Below, piece by piece: positions 9,546 to 18,457 of a stretch of DNA of 64,000 nt. The notes beneath the pieces are model-generated. The model saw nothing but the letters and a program-made list of their open reading frames with translations, ran no database searches and was not told where the DNA came from. The stretch's first letter is position 1. The number at the start of each line of letters is the position of its first letter. The stretch comes from Corynebacterium marambiense (lineage in GTDB: Bacteria; Actinomycetota; Actinomycetes; Mycobacteriales; Mycobacteriaceae). Both the position numbers and the translations under genes were made by a program. The stretch lies in contig NZ_JAEIOT010000015.1 of NCBI RefSeq assembly GCF_016342275.1, positions 1 to 64,000 on the forward strand, in the 5' to 3' direction.

Positions 9546-9840
9546 CTAGCTGTAGAGATCGTCAAGGTCGACCGGGAGTCCGGTGAGCTGGGCAAGTCCG
9601 GTTTGGGCGCCTGCGTAGGTGCCGGTGAGGTGGTCGAGCAGTGTGGTGATCTGGTCGAGGATGACGCGAATGCGGCCTTATTCGTTTCTGAGGAGGTTGA
9701 GGGGGATCGCGTCGGCGTAGTGGGCTTGGACGAGTTTGAGGCGTTCGGCTGCGAGATTGTAGCGAGAGGCGTTCACATATGACTTGGCGCCGCAGATTAT
9801 GGTGGCAGTGTGGCGAGTGGGCCGTGATAGCACGATTTCC
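9546..9840 (-). pseudogene. serine recombinase C-terminal remnant
   Basis: On the minus strand a frame reads SRYNLAAERLKLVQAHYADA then IPLNLLRNE, a stop (TAA at 9678-9680), then in the same frame GRIRVILDQITTLLDHLTG and on to LPVDLDDLYS before a second stop at 9546. The pattern AHYADAIPLxLLxxEQ-RI is typical of large serine site-specific recombinases; one CAA to TAA change explains the internal stop. The N-terminal catalytic domain is absent; only scrambled frames lie upstream (9840-9923). This is a dead integrase/resolvase fragment. Family placement rests on motif memory. Confidence 0.7.
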
Positions 9841-10185
9841 TCGACGACCCTTCGAAGGAAACCAGAAACGTCCACGAGACCTGCACTACCAGAACATGAC
9901 GACAAGGTAGAGCGTCTCTTCACCGCTCCGCGTCATGACGTGTTTCAGCTGACCAACATCAGCGGACCACCCCACCGGAGAAGGCAAGATCTCCGGGTGC
10001 GTGGTAAAGGGGTGTCTATTATTCCATCAGGGTTGTGGATTGCATCGGCTCCCCGGTGGAATATCGTCCGGATGTAGCAGTAATTGGATTGGCGTGGTGG
10101 AACTGTTGGTGGCTGCACTACCCATCCCGATCGTGGTTCCCGGTTTCGTTTGCGGAGATCCTCTAGTGCGATTTGATCCCTCGGA

Positions 10186-10402
10186 ATGATTGGTTCACTA
10201 GGTAGAGTCGGTGCTGTCGGCGACAACACTGCAATGGAGAGCTTTTTTGCGCTATCACCAGAAAATGCTCTCACCTGGTAGACGTGGGGTACTTCGGCCC
10301 AGCTCAGGACAGCGGTCTTCTAGTGGATTGAACGTACTTACCGCTGAGGTCGCAGGCACGATCGTTTGAGGCGTTGGCCCCCGATTGAATTCGGGCCATG
10401 GC
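10186..10402 (+). pseudogene. IS3-type transposase C-terminal remnant
   Basis: A single plus-strand frame reads MIGSLGRVGAVGDNTAMESF then FALSPENALTW, stop, TWGTSAQLRTAVF, stop, WIERTYR, stop, GRRHDRLRRWPPIEFG. This matches the end of IS3-family DDE transposases (SxGDNAxxESFF ... WIxxxYxRRRxHxxLGxxxPxEFE). Three in-frame stops and no intact N-terminal part make it a pseudogene. No clear terminal inverted repeats were found nearby. Confidence 0.75.
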
Positions 10403-10634
10403 AGACATCACAGCAGCTCACATGCCCAAGCCATCGACCGTCTAAGCCGACAACAAGTCCGAAGGGTGGGGATGGTCTTGTCTGATGCGTTTTCATTTTC
10501 GGTCTCTGTGCTAGGAGTTCCGTGACAGATGATCGGTTCGGACTCTTCTGGGTCTACTCGCGAAGGCGCTGAGGCTTTGGGTGAAGAGGGACCACGCTGC
10601 CGAGGGGGCCTGGCAGCACAGTATCGTGCAAGTG

Positions 10635-11870
10635 TTAGGGTTCTGGTTTGAGGAAGATGGTGGGTCCGTACGGAGACAGTGACCAGCGGCCCGGCTTCCA
10701 CTCCATCACGACTTCGCCGGTCTCATCGATTCGTACCCAGCGTAGATCAGCCTGATGAGGCTCCGAGTTGACTGTGACTTTCACGTCAGCGTGCGCGACA
10801 GCTGCTCCCACGTGGCGCACGCGTAGAATGTCCCACTCTTCGAGTGTGAACTGCCGGTAGAGATCTTTCGCTTCTTCCGCGAGCTCGCCTAAGGGTCGTT
10901 GTGTGCTCCCGAACTGAATGAAGTGCTGGCCTAACGGTCCCCATTGGCATTTCCTCCAGCGTTCTAGAAAATCGGTGCATATGGTCACCACTTCGGAAGG
11001 ATCTTCGGCAAACGAGCTCTTGTCGTGCACGTGAGGCTTCCACTGTTCAAGCCTGATCTTGTTTACCCGCATCTCGTGACAACGCGACAACACCTCGCGA
11101 AATGTCGATGGGCGCTCTACCGGCACGGCTTGTATCTTTCGAGAATCAGCCCAGTCAGCGATTGCGAACAAGCGATTCCAGGCCTTCGTCGCCACGATCA
11201 CATTGTCGTAGTTCACCAGTGTCCTGTGCATGATTCCGTTGCGAGCGAGCTCGGTTGTTTCGCTCGTATCAGTCTTGAAGTAGCTCTTGATGAATGACTG
11301 GTGGGCATGGCCCAGACCAAGATGGTGGCCAACGACGCTATCCCAAGCCACCATGTCCTCGGGTGCGCGCGCATGCAGTCCTTTGCGGTGTGCGGTGTTC
11401 AATTCATTGACGAAGCCATCCATAACTGAAAGCAGGACAAGCACGGTGCTGTAGTAGCGGCCCGCTTCGTAGTCAATCAGAGCCTTCTGTAGCAGGGGCA
11501 TGCGTGGCCGCATCTCCGCGAACCGGTTGAGCTGACGGAGCGGGAACAATATTCGATCATCTGATTGGTAGTACTCCACGAGACGCTGTTCAGCTTCATT
11601 GGGATCCGCAGTGGCAATAGCTGCTTGAATGTCGTCGAGTTGGAGGTCTCCGGTGAAAACCCAGTTGCGAGGGCCAAGCAAAGCGTAGAAAGCGTCAACG
11701 GTATCGGTGATCCGCCGTTGCTCGTCGTGCAACCGCTTGATTTCCTTACGTTGGTTCCGTGGCAGTAGGAATCCCAACAGCCTTGACGCTTGTATCTGCT
11801 GCTCCAGCTCCATGACCGAAGGGAGATCGCGTGCTGACCCGTAGGGGGTCATGGGTGGCTGGTCTGTCAT
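10635..11870 (-). CDS. HEPN-like protein, candidate RNase/defence gene
   Basis: A 411-residue protein not assignable by name. Residues 35-60 are strongly charged and helical (RNQRKEIKRLHDEQRRITDT). The segment at 133-158 (YEAGRYYSTVLVLLSVMDGF) followed by ARNGIMHR at 209-216 resembles a HEPN domain: the motif R-N-x3-H (Arg210, His215) is the usual RNase catalytic pair. The C-terminal 100 residues look like a small alpha+beta domain (VGAAVAHADVKVTV ... FLKPEP). HEPN proteins often act as RNases in phage defence or toxin systems; function here is inference. The gene is intact although flanking mobile genes are wrecked. No partner antitoxin is visible. Confidence 0.7.
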   Translation of the reverse strand: MTDQPPMTPYGSARDLPSVMELEQQIQASRLLGFLLPRNQRKEIKRLHDEQRRITDTVDAFYALLGPRNWVFTGDLQLDDIQAAIATADPNEAEQRLVEYYQSDDRILFPLRQLNRFAEMRPRMPLLQKALIDYEAGRYYSTVLVLLSVMDGFVNELNTAHRKGLHARAPEDMVAWDSVVGHHLGLGHAHQSFIKSYFKTDTSETTELARNGIMHRTLVNYDNVIVATKAWNRLFAIADWADSRKIQAVPVERPSTFREVLSRCHEMRVNKIRLEQWKPHVHDKSSFAEDPSEVVTICTDFLERWRKCQWGPLGQHFIQFGSTQRPLGELAEEAKDLYRQFTLEEWDILRVRHVGAAVAHADVKVTVNSEPHQADLRWVRIDETGEVVMEWKPGRWSLSPYGPTIFLKPEP

Positions 11871-12304
11871 GCTGAGAACGGTAGCAGGGAACGTAGATAA
11901 TTCCCGCCGGTTCAGCGCTTTCCCGGCCGGAGCTGTAGTCCTCCGTCAGTGCACTCTTGCCTCTCGGTCCGACGATTGAAATCGAAAGTACTTCGCAACT
12001 GCAGTGGTGCTGTGGTCTTCATTCCGAGCAGTTCGGAGGATGCCACCTTCCTCACTTCATGAGCGGTGCTCGGGATCGCCTCGTTGAGTCCATTCTGACC
12101 CCGGTTGGGGCTCCCGAACCGGCGCGTATGTGATCGCCACCCCCGTTCCGCCTGTGCCCACGTGGTACTCGGTTGTTCCAGTAGCGCTCACGTGCTCGGG
12201 CTGAGTCCTCCTAGCTCCATTCCTTGTGGATGCACAGAAAACACTCTGCCGTCGGGTGTGGTAGTTCTCAGTTCTTGGTGGCATTTCCAGTGGTCTACCC
12301 GAGG
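11871..12304. other. non-coding stretch between HEPN gene and tetR
   Basis: About 430 bp with no supportable gene. It probably holds the promoter of the minus-strand HEPN gene. It also contains the degenerate tRNA-Ala-end copy at 12202-12219 and may include the right boundary of the decayed element. Confidence 0.5.
12202..12219 (+). repeat. degenerate copy of tRNA-Ala 3' end (possible att site)
   Basis: TGAGTCCTCCTAGCTCCA matches the tRNA-Ala 3' end CGAGTCCCCTTAGCTCCA (9324-9341) at 15 of 18 positions, in the same orientation. Such a copy is what an element integrating at a tRNA end leaves at its far side. It brackets the recombinase remnant, the IS remnant and the HEPN gene. Statistical support was not calculated. 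Confidence 0.4.
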
Positions 12305-12946
12305 TCAGGGTGCGAGTCGTTCCGCGCCGTCGAGAAGCAGGTTGACCTTACGTCGCCACCACTGCTCCAGTCCTGCATCGAGGATCTGTGCCAGCGCATC
12401 GGTGAGCTCCGGGGACAGTCGTGACCGGTCCAGCAGGTCGCGGGTCGCCCGCTCGGTGCCGGCCTCCGGGGCGGTGGACAGTAGTCGTTCGGTGCGGTTG
12501 ACGGTGTCCGCCGTCAGGTCCGTCAGTGTGTCGAGGACGACCAGTGCGTCGGGGATCGCCCAGCTGTATGTTCGGTGCAGAACCTGGGTTGATTCCTCGG
12601 TGAGTTCGGTGATGCTCCGTGGGGGAGTGTCCTCGAGGGTGTAGAGGGTGGCCGCCATGCCCGGATGACTGACGAGAAGCGACCAGGTCATCTCGGCGAC
12701 GCCAGTCAGATACTCGCGCCACGTGGTGTGGGCGAACTCGCGGGGATGTTCCGCGATCACCCTGTCCACGGCGCTCCGGAGGAGTTCACGGCGGGAACTG
12801 ATGTGCCGGTAGAGCGAGGACTGGTCGACCCCGAGGTGTCGGGCGATCGCCGTGGTTGTCGCGTCGTTGAATCCGAGAGTGAGTACGGCGCGTTCGATGT
12901 CTGCCCGGTTGAGCTGCGCTGGTCTGCCGGGACCTCTGGTGCCCAT
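12305..12946 (-). CDS. TetR-family transcriptional regulator
   Basis: 213 residues. N-terminal helix-turn-helix: ADIERAVLTLGFNDATTTAI then ARHLGVDQSSLYRHISSRRE, the TetR recognition helix layout. The rest is an all-helical ligand domain. The ATG at 12946 follows GAGGA at 5 nt and is preferred to the ATG at 12958. It is divergent from a DHA2-type MFS exporter, the standard arrangement in which the regulator represses the pump and itself. A perfect palindrome in the intergenic region (13028-13042) is the likely operator. Ligand unknown. Confidence 0.92.
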   Translation of the reverse strand: MGTRGPGRPAQLNRADIERAVLTLGFNDATTTAIARHLGVDQSSLYRHISSRRELLRSAVDRVIAEHPREFAHTTWREYLTGVAEMTWSLLVSHPGMAATLYTLEDTPPRSITELTEESTQVLHRTYSWAIPDALVVLDTLTDLTADTVNRTERLLSTAPEAGTERATRDLLDRSRLSPELTDALAQILDAGLEQWWRRKVNLLLDGAERLAP

Positions 12947-13027
12947 GGAACTCCTCACTGCGTCCCCGCGGGGTGTCGTGGCTCCGATTCTACCTTCGTC
13001 AAAAGGTGCCGAATAATTTGAAACAGC

Positions 13028-13060
13028 CTATTGCAAATAGGTAGTGCTTACCTTACCCTG
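13028..13060 (+). promoter_or_regulatory. MFS gene promoter overlapped by TetR operator
   Basis: CCTATTGCAAATAGG is a perfect inverted repeat (6-bp arms, 3-bp centre, 13028-13042). It contains TTGCAA (13032-13037), which with TACCCT (13055-13060) at a 17-bp spacing forms a promoter for the MFS gene. A TetR dimer bound there would cover the -35 box. Confidence 0.65.
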
Positions 13061-13105
13061 TGGGCAGTGGTGTCGACAGGAACGCCCAGCAGAACGGGGA
13101 AAGAG

Positions 13106-14518
13106 ATGACGCAGGAACAGACGGAGAAGGTCCGGTACACCGCCGCTGAAAAGTGGACGCTGACCGCGGTGGTGCTGGCCTCATCACTCATGGTCGCGGA
13201 CATGATGATCGTGGCGGTCGGCCTTCCGGCGATCGCCGAAGATCTCACCGACGCCTCCCTCAGTAGGATGCAGTGGATCGTCGTGGCCTACTCGCTGGCG
13301 TTCGGTGCGCTCATCCAACCCGCCGGGGCGCTGAGTGACCGGCTCGGCAGCAAGCGGATGTTCATGACGGGGATCATCGCGTTCACCGCCGCCTCCGTTG
13401 CCTGCGGTGTCGCCCCGTCGATGGCGGCGCTCATCGGTTTCCGCGCCGCCCAGGGCGTCGCGGCCTCCGTCATGTTCGCGAACGCGATGCCGTTGATGGC
13501 CCGGTGCTTCGACGGGGAGCGTAGAACGATGGCCATTGCCATCTGGAGTGGGGCGGTCGGGATCTCTGCGGTACTCTCGCCGGTGATCGGGGGACTGCTC
13601 GTCGACGCGTTCAGCTGGCGTTCCATGTTCCTGATCAACCTTCCGCTTGGTGTGCTCACCGTGTTGGTTGCCGTCCGCTACCTGCCCGCAGACCATGACC
13701 GGGAGCGAGACCCCAACCCCTTCGATCTGGTCGGGTCGGGCCTTCTCGCGGGTGCTCTCCTCGCCTTGAACTACGGGGTCACCCGCGCGCAGGAACACGG
13801 CTGGACTCACGACACGGTGGTCGCGCTGCTCGGTGCATCCGTCGTTCTGCTGGCGCTGTTTACCCTCCGGGAACTGAAGTGTGCCGCCCCGGTCCTCGAC
13901 CTCCGGCTGCTCACCCACCGCACGTTCCTCGGTATCTCCCTGAGTGCGGTGATCAACAGGTTCATCAGCGGTGGAGCTGTGGTCTACTTCATGCTCTACC
14001 TGCAACAGGGTCACGGATACACGCCGCTGCAGACCGGATTCCTGCTCTTCCCGCTCGGCGCCAGCGCCATGGTGGGGTCCATCGCGGCAGGTAAACTCCA
14101 GGGGAGGTATCCAGCCGGTGGCGTTTTGGCAGTCGGCGGGGTGCTGATAGCTGCGGCCTCGGTGCTGTTCGTGTGGCAGGTGACCGCGCTGCATGACCCG
14201 CCGTGGCTGATTCCGGCGACCATTGTCTGGGGTACGGGCAATGCCCTGGTCAACACGCCACTGATGAATGTCGCGACGCGGTCGGTGCCGATCAGCCAGG
14301 TGGGGATGGCGACTGGGCTACTCAACAGTTTCTTCCCGATCGGGGCGTCCGTGGGCACCGTGGTTCTCGGCACGGTGTTCACGGGTGTCCTGGCGGGTCC
14401 CCACATGAGTGTGCTGGCGGGGCTCGGTGCGGCTACCGGCAGGATCTACATCTTCGTGTGCGGTATGGCGCTGGTGGGTGCCGTGGTGGCGTGGGTACTG
14501 GTCCAGCCCGAGGATTAA
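13106..14518 (+). CDS. MFS multidrug exporter, DHA2 (14-helix) type
   Basis: 470 residues and about 14 membrane helices. N-terminal DMMIVAVGLPAIAEDL and the motif A region GALSDRLGSKRMF are typical of the EmrB/QacA proton-antiport group, as is the motif C-like GISAVLSPVIGGLL. Family role: proton-driven export of drugs or other hydrophobic compounds. The ATG at 13106 follows GGGGAAAG; the open frame back to the TTG at 13031 crosses the operator and is not expected to be translated. Divergent from the TetR gene, which probably represses it. Confidence 0.92.
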   Translation: MTQEQTEKVRYTAAEKWTLTAVVLASSLMVADMMIVAVGLPAIAEDLTDASLSRMQWIVVAYSLAFGALIQPAGALSDRLGSKRMFMTGIIAFTAASVACGVAPSMAALIGFRAAQGVAASVMFANAMPLMARCFDGERRTMAIAIWSGAVGISAVLSPVIGGLLVDAFSWRSMFLINLPLGVLTVLVAVRYLPADHDRERDPNPFDLVGSGLLAGALLALNYGVTRAQEHGWTHDTVVALLGASVVLLALFTLRELKCAAPVLDLRLLTHRTFLGISLSAVINRFISGGAVVYFMLYLQQGHGYTPLQTGFLLFPLGASAMVGSIAAGKLQGRYPAGGVLAVGGVLIAAASVLFVWQVTALHDPPWLIPATIVWGTGNALVNTPLMNVATRSVPISQVGMATGLLNSFFPIGASVGTVVLGTVFTGVLAGPHMSVLAGLGAATGRIYIFVCGMALVGAVVAWVLVQPED

Positions 14519-14581
14519 TCAGACGCGTCCGAGGCGGTGGTCCGGGCGGCGCGGTCTGGATGTGCGGCTTAGACTGGGGGA

Positions 14582-15589
14582 ATGACCCACACCATCGTCG
14601 TTGACCGCTGCATCGACCCCGACAATCCGGACGGCACCGTCATCACCTCCCGGATGATCACGGAGGATGACACCGTGTACGGGGACGGCGACCTCCTCAT
14701 CGATGTCACCTACTCCAGCCTCAACTACAAGGACGCACTTGCTCTCCGCGGAACAAAAGGGGTCGCCCGGACCCTGCCACTGGTGCCGGGCATCGACGCC
14801 TGCGGAACCGTCATCGACAGTGACTCGGACAAGTTCGCACCCGAGGACCGCGTCGTCGTCAACGGCGCAGGACTGGGGGAGACCCGCGCCGGTGGATACA
14901 CCGGAAAACTGCGGATTGACGCCGCTTCGACGGTGCACATCCCGGAGAACATCAGCACCCTGAGGGCTGCGGCGATCGGCACCGCGGGATTCACCGCGGC
15001 ACTCTCCGTCGACGCGCTGGCCGGTGCGGGTATCAGCCCGCAGGACGGTTCGATCCTGGTCACTGGGGCGACGGGCGGCGTGGGTGCCACGGCGATCCTT
15101 CTGCTATCGAGCCTCGGCTTCGACATTGTCGCCGCGACTGGGCGGGTGGCGGAACATTCCGACATGCTGCGGGAACTTGGAGCAACGGAGATTATCGATA
15201 GGGCCGAGCTCGCGGAGCCTGGTCGCCCGCTGCAGTCCGAGCGTTACGCCGGGGTGATCGATACTGCGGGGTCGCACACACTGGTCAATGCACTCGCACA
15301 GGTCCGTTGGGGCGGTGTGGTCACCGCCTGCGGCCTGGCCCACGGTGCAGATCTCCCCGGGACCGTTATGCCGTTCATCCTGCGGGCGGTGAAGCTCCTC
15401 GGGATCAACTCGGTGGATGCGCCGATCGAACTCAGGGAACGGGCCTGGAAGCTGTTGTCCGACCATCTCGACCAGACGGCACTGGACCACATCACTACTG
15501 TCCGGCCCCTCTCATCCGTGGTGCAGGCGGGCGAGGACCTACTGAACGGTAAGCTGGCCGGACGCACTGTCATCGACGTCAGAGCTTGA
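14582..15589 (+). CDS. acrylyl-CoA reductase-like oxidoreductase (YhdH/AcuI family, MDR)
   Basis: 335 residues of the zinc-independent medium-chain dehydrogenase group: SSLNYKDALALRGTKGVART near residue 46, the NADPH-binding VTGATGGVGATAI at about 160, and the C-terminal LLGINSVDAPIELR typical of YhdH/YhfP/AcuI. Family role: NADPH-dependent reduction of acryloyl-CoA or related alkenes/quinones. No zinc-ligand cysteines are present. The ATG is 6 nt after TAGACT with no Shine-Dalgarno, so the mRNA is probably leaderless. Confidence 0.9.
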   Translation: MTHTIVVDRCIDPDNPDGTVITSRMITEDDTVYGDGDLLIDVTYSSLNYKDALALRGTKGVARTLPLVPGIDACGTVIDSDSDKFAPEDRVVVNGAGLGETRAGGYTGKLRIDAASTVHIPENISTLRAAAIGTAGFTAALSVDALAGAGISPQDGSILVTGATGGVGATAILLLSSLGFDIVAATGRVAEHSDMLRELGATEIIDRAELAEPGRPLQSERYAGVIDTAGSHTLVNALAQVRWGGVVTACGLAHGADLPGTVMPFILRAVKLLGINSVDAPIELRERAWKLLSDHLDQTALDHITTVRPLSSVVQAGEDLLNGKLAGRTVIDVRA

Positions 15590-15742
15590 CCAGCACGCCC
15601 CCATTCGGGCGCATCGTGACCTCCTGTTTTACCACCGGAACGGGCGGCATCGGCAGCTCGGACCGGGTTCACACCCCCGGTTGGGGCGATTGTCACAGGT
15701 ACTTCTCACCCCAGCGGGCTGTTTCGATGGAACAATGGGGAC

Positions 15743-16165
15743 ATGGAAAATAACGATGACGTCATCACAGTCCTGAACGATGAAGAGTGCGCCGAACGTC
15801 TGCGGCGCGTTCATCTCGGTCGGGTCGTCGTCCGCCGTTCCGATGACATGGACATCTTCCCCGTGAACTTCGTGATCGACGACGGACAAATCTACTTCCG
15901 CACCGCGGAGGGTTCCAAGCTGTTCACGATCGAACTCAACCACGACGTCCTCTTCGAGGCCGACGAGGTTGTCGACGGGCGTGCCTGGTCCGTCGTGGTC
16001 AAGGGAGACGGCGAACTGCTGAAGACCAACGCGGAGGTCCAGCACGCGGATACTCTGCCGCTCAAGCCGTGGCTGCCCACCCTGAAGTACAACTACGTCC
16101 GCATCACCCCTCGGGAGATCAACGGTCGTGAATTCGCCCTCGGTGACGAGCCCGAACGTTACTGA
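15743..16165 (+). CDS. pyridoxamine 5'-phosphate oxidase-like flavin protein
   Basis: 140 residues with the split-barrel fold pattern of PNPOx-like proteins: RRVHLGRVVVRRSDDMDIFP, then VNFVIDDGQIYFRTAEGSKL and VLFEADEVVDGRAWSVVVKG. Members bind FMN or F420 and reduce varied substrates; the substrate here is unknown. AACAAT lies 6 nt before the ATG, so the start is probably leaderless. The next gene overlaps its end. Confidence 0.87.
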   Translation: MENNDDVITVLNDEECAERLRRVHLGRVVVRRSDDMDIFPVNFVIDDGQIYFRTAEGSKLFTIELNHDVLFEADEVVDGRAWSVVVKGDGELLKTNAEVQHADTLPLKPWLPTLKYNYVRITPREINGREFALGDEPERY

Positions 16166-16931
16166 CCCGGTGGGCTTCACCAAACACGCCCCCTCGGCGG
16201 ATGCCGCCGGCGCGGAAGCCGCCGGACTCCGGTGGCTGCGTGAAGCCAGCCCCTGCGTCGTCGATGTTCTCGGCACCGACGGCGCGACGATCACTACCCG
16301 GCTCGTCGAGTCTGCGCCCGCAACCCCGGAGGCCGCGTACCGGGCCGGGCGTGAATTGGCGCGCATTCATGCCGCCGGCGCCGAGGCGTTCGGGTGCCCG
16401 CCCGCGCCGGGCGGTGAGACCTGGACCGGCACGAATTACATTGGGTCCATTCCGCAGCGCTGTGAGCCGACCGATGATTGGGTGATGTTCTATACCGAAC
16501 AGCGGGTTCTTCCGTTCGCCCGTGAGGCGCACAGGAAGGGGAACATCGAGACGGCGACCCTCGACCTGGTTGATCGGGCGTGCGTTGCGCTCCGTGGTCA
16601 CCGATGGGAGGTGAACCCGGCCCGGATCCACGGTGATCTGTGGGCCGGAAACCTGCTCTTCAGTACCGACGGCCCGGTATTCATCGACCCGGCCGCCCAC
16701 GGTGGGCACCCGGAGACCGATCTGGCGATGCTCGCATTGTTCGGGGCCCCGTACCTTGGGGAGATCCGGCGGGGTTATATCGAGGAGTCCGGTGCTGCCC
16801 CGGACTTCGACAGCTCCACCCCGATCCACCAGCTGCACCCGCTCGCGGTGCATGCCCAGACCCACGGATCCGCCTACGGGCCGGAACTGCGCAGGGCGGC
16901 TGAGGGGACCCTCCGCGTGCTCGGCGATTGA
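16128..16931 (+). CDS. fructosamine kinase family protein
   Basis: 267 residues with a protein-kinase-like fold: RIHGDLWAGNLLF (catalytic loop, Asp) and FIDPAAHGGHPETDLAMLAL (the DFG-equivalent region), diagnostic of fructosamine/ketosamine-3-kinases. Family role: phosphorylates sugar adducts on amines, helping to remove glycation. The GTG at 16128 overlaps the previous gene by 38 bp and follows GGGAG at 10 nt; GTG at 16170, after the previous stop, is a realistic alternative that begins VGFTKHAP. Likely cotranscribed with the flavin protein gene; convergent with nadE. Confidence 0.87.
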   Translation: MNSPSVTSPNVTDPVGFTKHAPSADAAGAEAAGLRWLREASPCVVDVLGTDGATITTRLVESAPATPEAAYRAGRELARIHAAGAEAFGCPPAPGGETWTGTNYIGSIPQRCEPTDDWVMFYTEQRVLPFAREAHRKGNIETATLDLVDRACVALRGHRWEVNPARIHGDLWAGNLLFSTDGPVFIDPAAHGGHPETDLAMLALFGAPYLGEIRRGYIEESGAAPDFDSSTPIHQLHPLAVHAQTHGSAYGPELRRAAEGTLRVLGD

Positions 16932-16956
16932 CTGGCTGCCGGTTAGCGGCGGCGGA

Positions 16957-17805
16957 TCACTCCCGCCACCACGTGTCCTGCGGCGTCACCGGGAGCGTGC
17001 GTTTGTGCCTGCCGATCCGCCACAGGTGCTCAAGACGCCGGACGGCGGCATCTGGGACGTCGACGTCACCGGCACCCTCGACGTAGTCGTCGATCTGCCG
17101 GTAGGTGATCCCGAGGGCCTCCTCGTCGGGGAGTGCCGGGCGGTTGTCCTCCAGGTCCGCGGTGGGTACCTTTGTCCAGGTCGAGCTCGGGGCTCCCAGT
17201 TCCTCGAGGAGCGCCGCGCCCTGGCGTTTCGATAGTCCGAACAGGGGGAGGATGTCCGCCGCGCCGTCCCCGAACTTGGTGAAGAAACCGGTGACGTTCT
17301 CTGCGGCGTGATCGGTGCCGATCACCAGGCCCCCCTTCTCCCCGGCGATGGCGTACTGCGCGAGCATCCGGACTCGCGCTTTGGCGTTTCCCCTGTTGAA
17401 GTCTCCGAGCTCCGGGGTGCCGAGGGCCGTGGACACTGTGGTATCGAGGGCGTCGACGGTGTCTGCGATGTTGACGGTGAGTACGTGGTCGGGGCGGATG
17501 AACTCCAGTGCGATCTGTGCGTCGTTCTCATCCACCTGGACGCCGTAGGGGAGTCGGACGGCGTAGAAGGTGGCGTCCACCCCCGCGCCCCGGAGACGTT
17601 CGACCGCGAGCTGTGCGAGTCGACCGGCGAGGGTCGAATCCTGGCCGCCAGAGATCCCGAGGACGTAGCAGGATAGTCCGGTGGTACGGAGATAATCGGC
17701 GAGGAAAGTGATTCGTTCCTCGATCTCCGCTGAAGGGGTGATCTCAGGTTTTGTGTGCAGGGCGGCGACGATGGAATCTCGGGTATGTTGCTGTTCAGAG
17801 TTCAT
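16957..17805 (-). CDS. nadE: ammonia-dependent NAD synthetase
   Basis: 282 residues, the usual length of the single-domain NadE. It makes NAD from deamido-NAD, ATP and ammonia. Motifs: [14 protein letters not shown] (PP-loop, residues 50-63), [46 protein letters not shown] and the C-terminal [14 protein letters not shown]. No glutaminase domain is present. TAGACT lies 8 nt upstream of the ATG, again a leaderless pattern. Confidence 0.95.
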   Translation of the reverse strand: MNSEQQHTRDSIVAALHTKPEITPSAEIEERITFLADYLRTTGLSCYVLGISGGQDSTLAGRLAQLAVERLRGAGVDATFYAVRLPYGVQVDENDAQIALEFIRPDHVLTVNIADTVDALDTTVSTALGTPELGDFNRGNAKARVRMLAQYAIAGEKGGLVIGTDHAAENVTGFFTKFGDGAADILPLFGLSKRQGAALLEELGAPSSTWTKVPTADLEDNRPALPDEEALGITYRQIDDYVEGAGDVDVPDAAVRRLEHLWRIGRHKRTLPVTPQDTWWRE

Positions 17806-18061
17806 GGGCGCCCAGTCTAGTGAGCCAGACCCGGGCCGTGCGCCTGGGTTGAACGATCTATCGGGGGTTTATTCGTCCGTGGTTTGTCCCGCGGGGTGCC
17901 TTCCGATAGGATGAGTCCTCGTGTCATGGCAAGGCCGTCCCACCGCGTCGCCAGGAAGCAGTACGAATCAGTATTGAGTCGGTGTCGGGACCGGAACCCG
18001 CCAGAGAAGCAGACAAACCGGCTTTCCGCCGGTCCACGCGCATGAGAGAAAGGAGCGCCCG

Positions 18062-18184
18062 ATGAAGGTCCGCAAGTCACTTCGGTCGCTGAAAAACAAG
18101 CCGGGCGCCCAGGTCGTGCGTCGTCACGGCAAGGTGTTCGTGATCAACAAGAAGGATCCGCGTTTCAAAGCCCGTCAGGGTTAA
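18062..18184 (+). CDS. rpmJ: 50S ribosomal protein L36, zinc-free type
   Basis: A 40-residue basic protein beginning [20 protein letters not shown] and ending [11 protein letters not shown]. This is bL36 of the C-minus kind: the zinc-binding Cys/Cys/Cys/His set of the standard form is replaced, with no cysteine at all. It is a component of the large ribosomal subunit. AGAAAGGAG lies about 7 nt before the ATG. It stands alone with its own promoter region and a very strong terminator; elsewhere such zinc-free forms can substitute under zinc limitation, but I see no clear Zur box here. Confidence 0.95.
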   Translation: MKVRKSLRSLKNKPGAQVVRRHGKVFVINKKDPRFKARQG

Positions 18185-18199
18185 TTCGAAGCGTAATTC

Positions 18200-18255
18200 C
18201 CGGAAGAGCCGGGCAGGTGGCTGGAGTAATTCAGGCACCTGCCCGGCTCTTCCGG
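18200..18255 (+). terminator. terminator after rpmJ
   Basis: A perfect 20-bp stem (18200-18219 with 18236-18255; arms begin CCGGAAGAGCC and end GGCTCTTCCGG) around a 16-nt loop. There is no T-run, but the stem is very stable and sits 15 bp after the stop. Confidence 0.8.
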
Positions 18256-18457
18256 TGTGCGGGATGGAGGAGGGTGCGTACGGGGGGAGGCGAAATTATA
18301 ACGTTTCAATAACGGCCGATCGGTTGGTTGTGGGGCGAGCAGGGGAAATGTCCTGTGCCTGGTGGGGGAGACCGACAAGCGTGTAATTCCATGTGACGCA
18401 TTGAGGGCAGATGTTGTGCCCCCGGGTGGAGGTTTGCTGGGAATTCAATGGCAATAA

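Noticed and set aside
18062..18184. Zur-regulated alternative L36
   Set aside because: The protein lacks cysteines as zinc-free paralogues do, but I could not find a Zur-like dyad upstream, and such forms are also the only L36 in some genomes.
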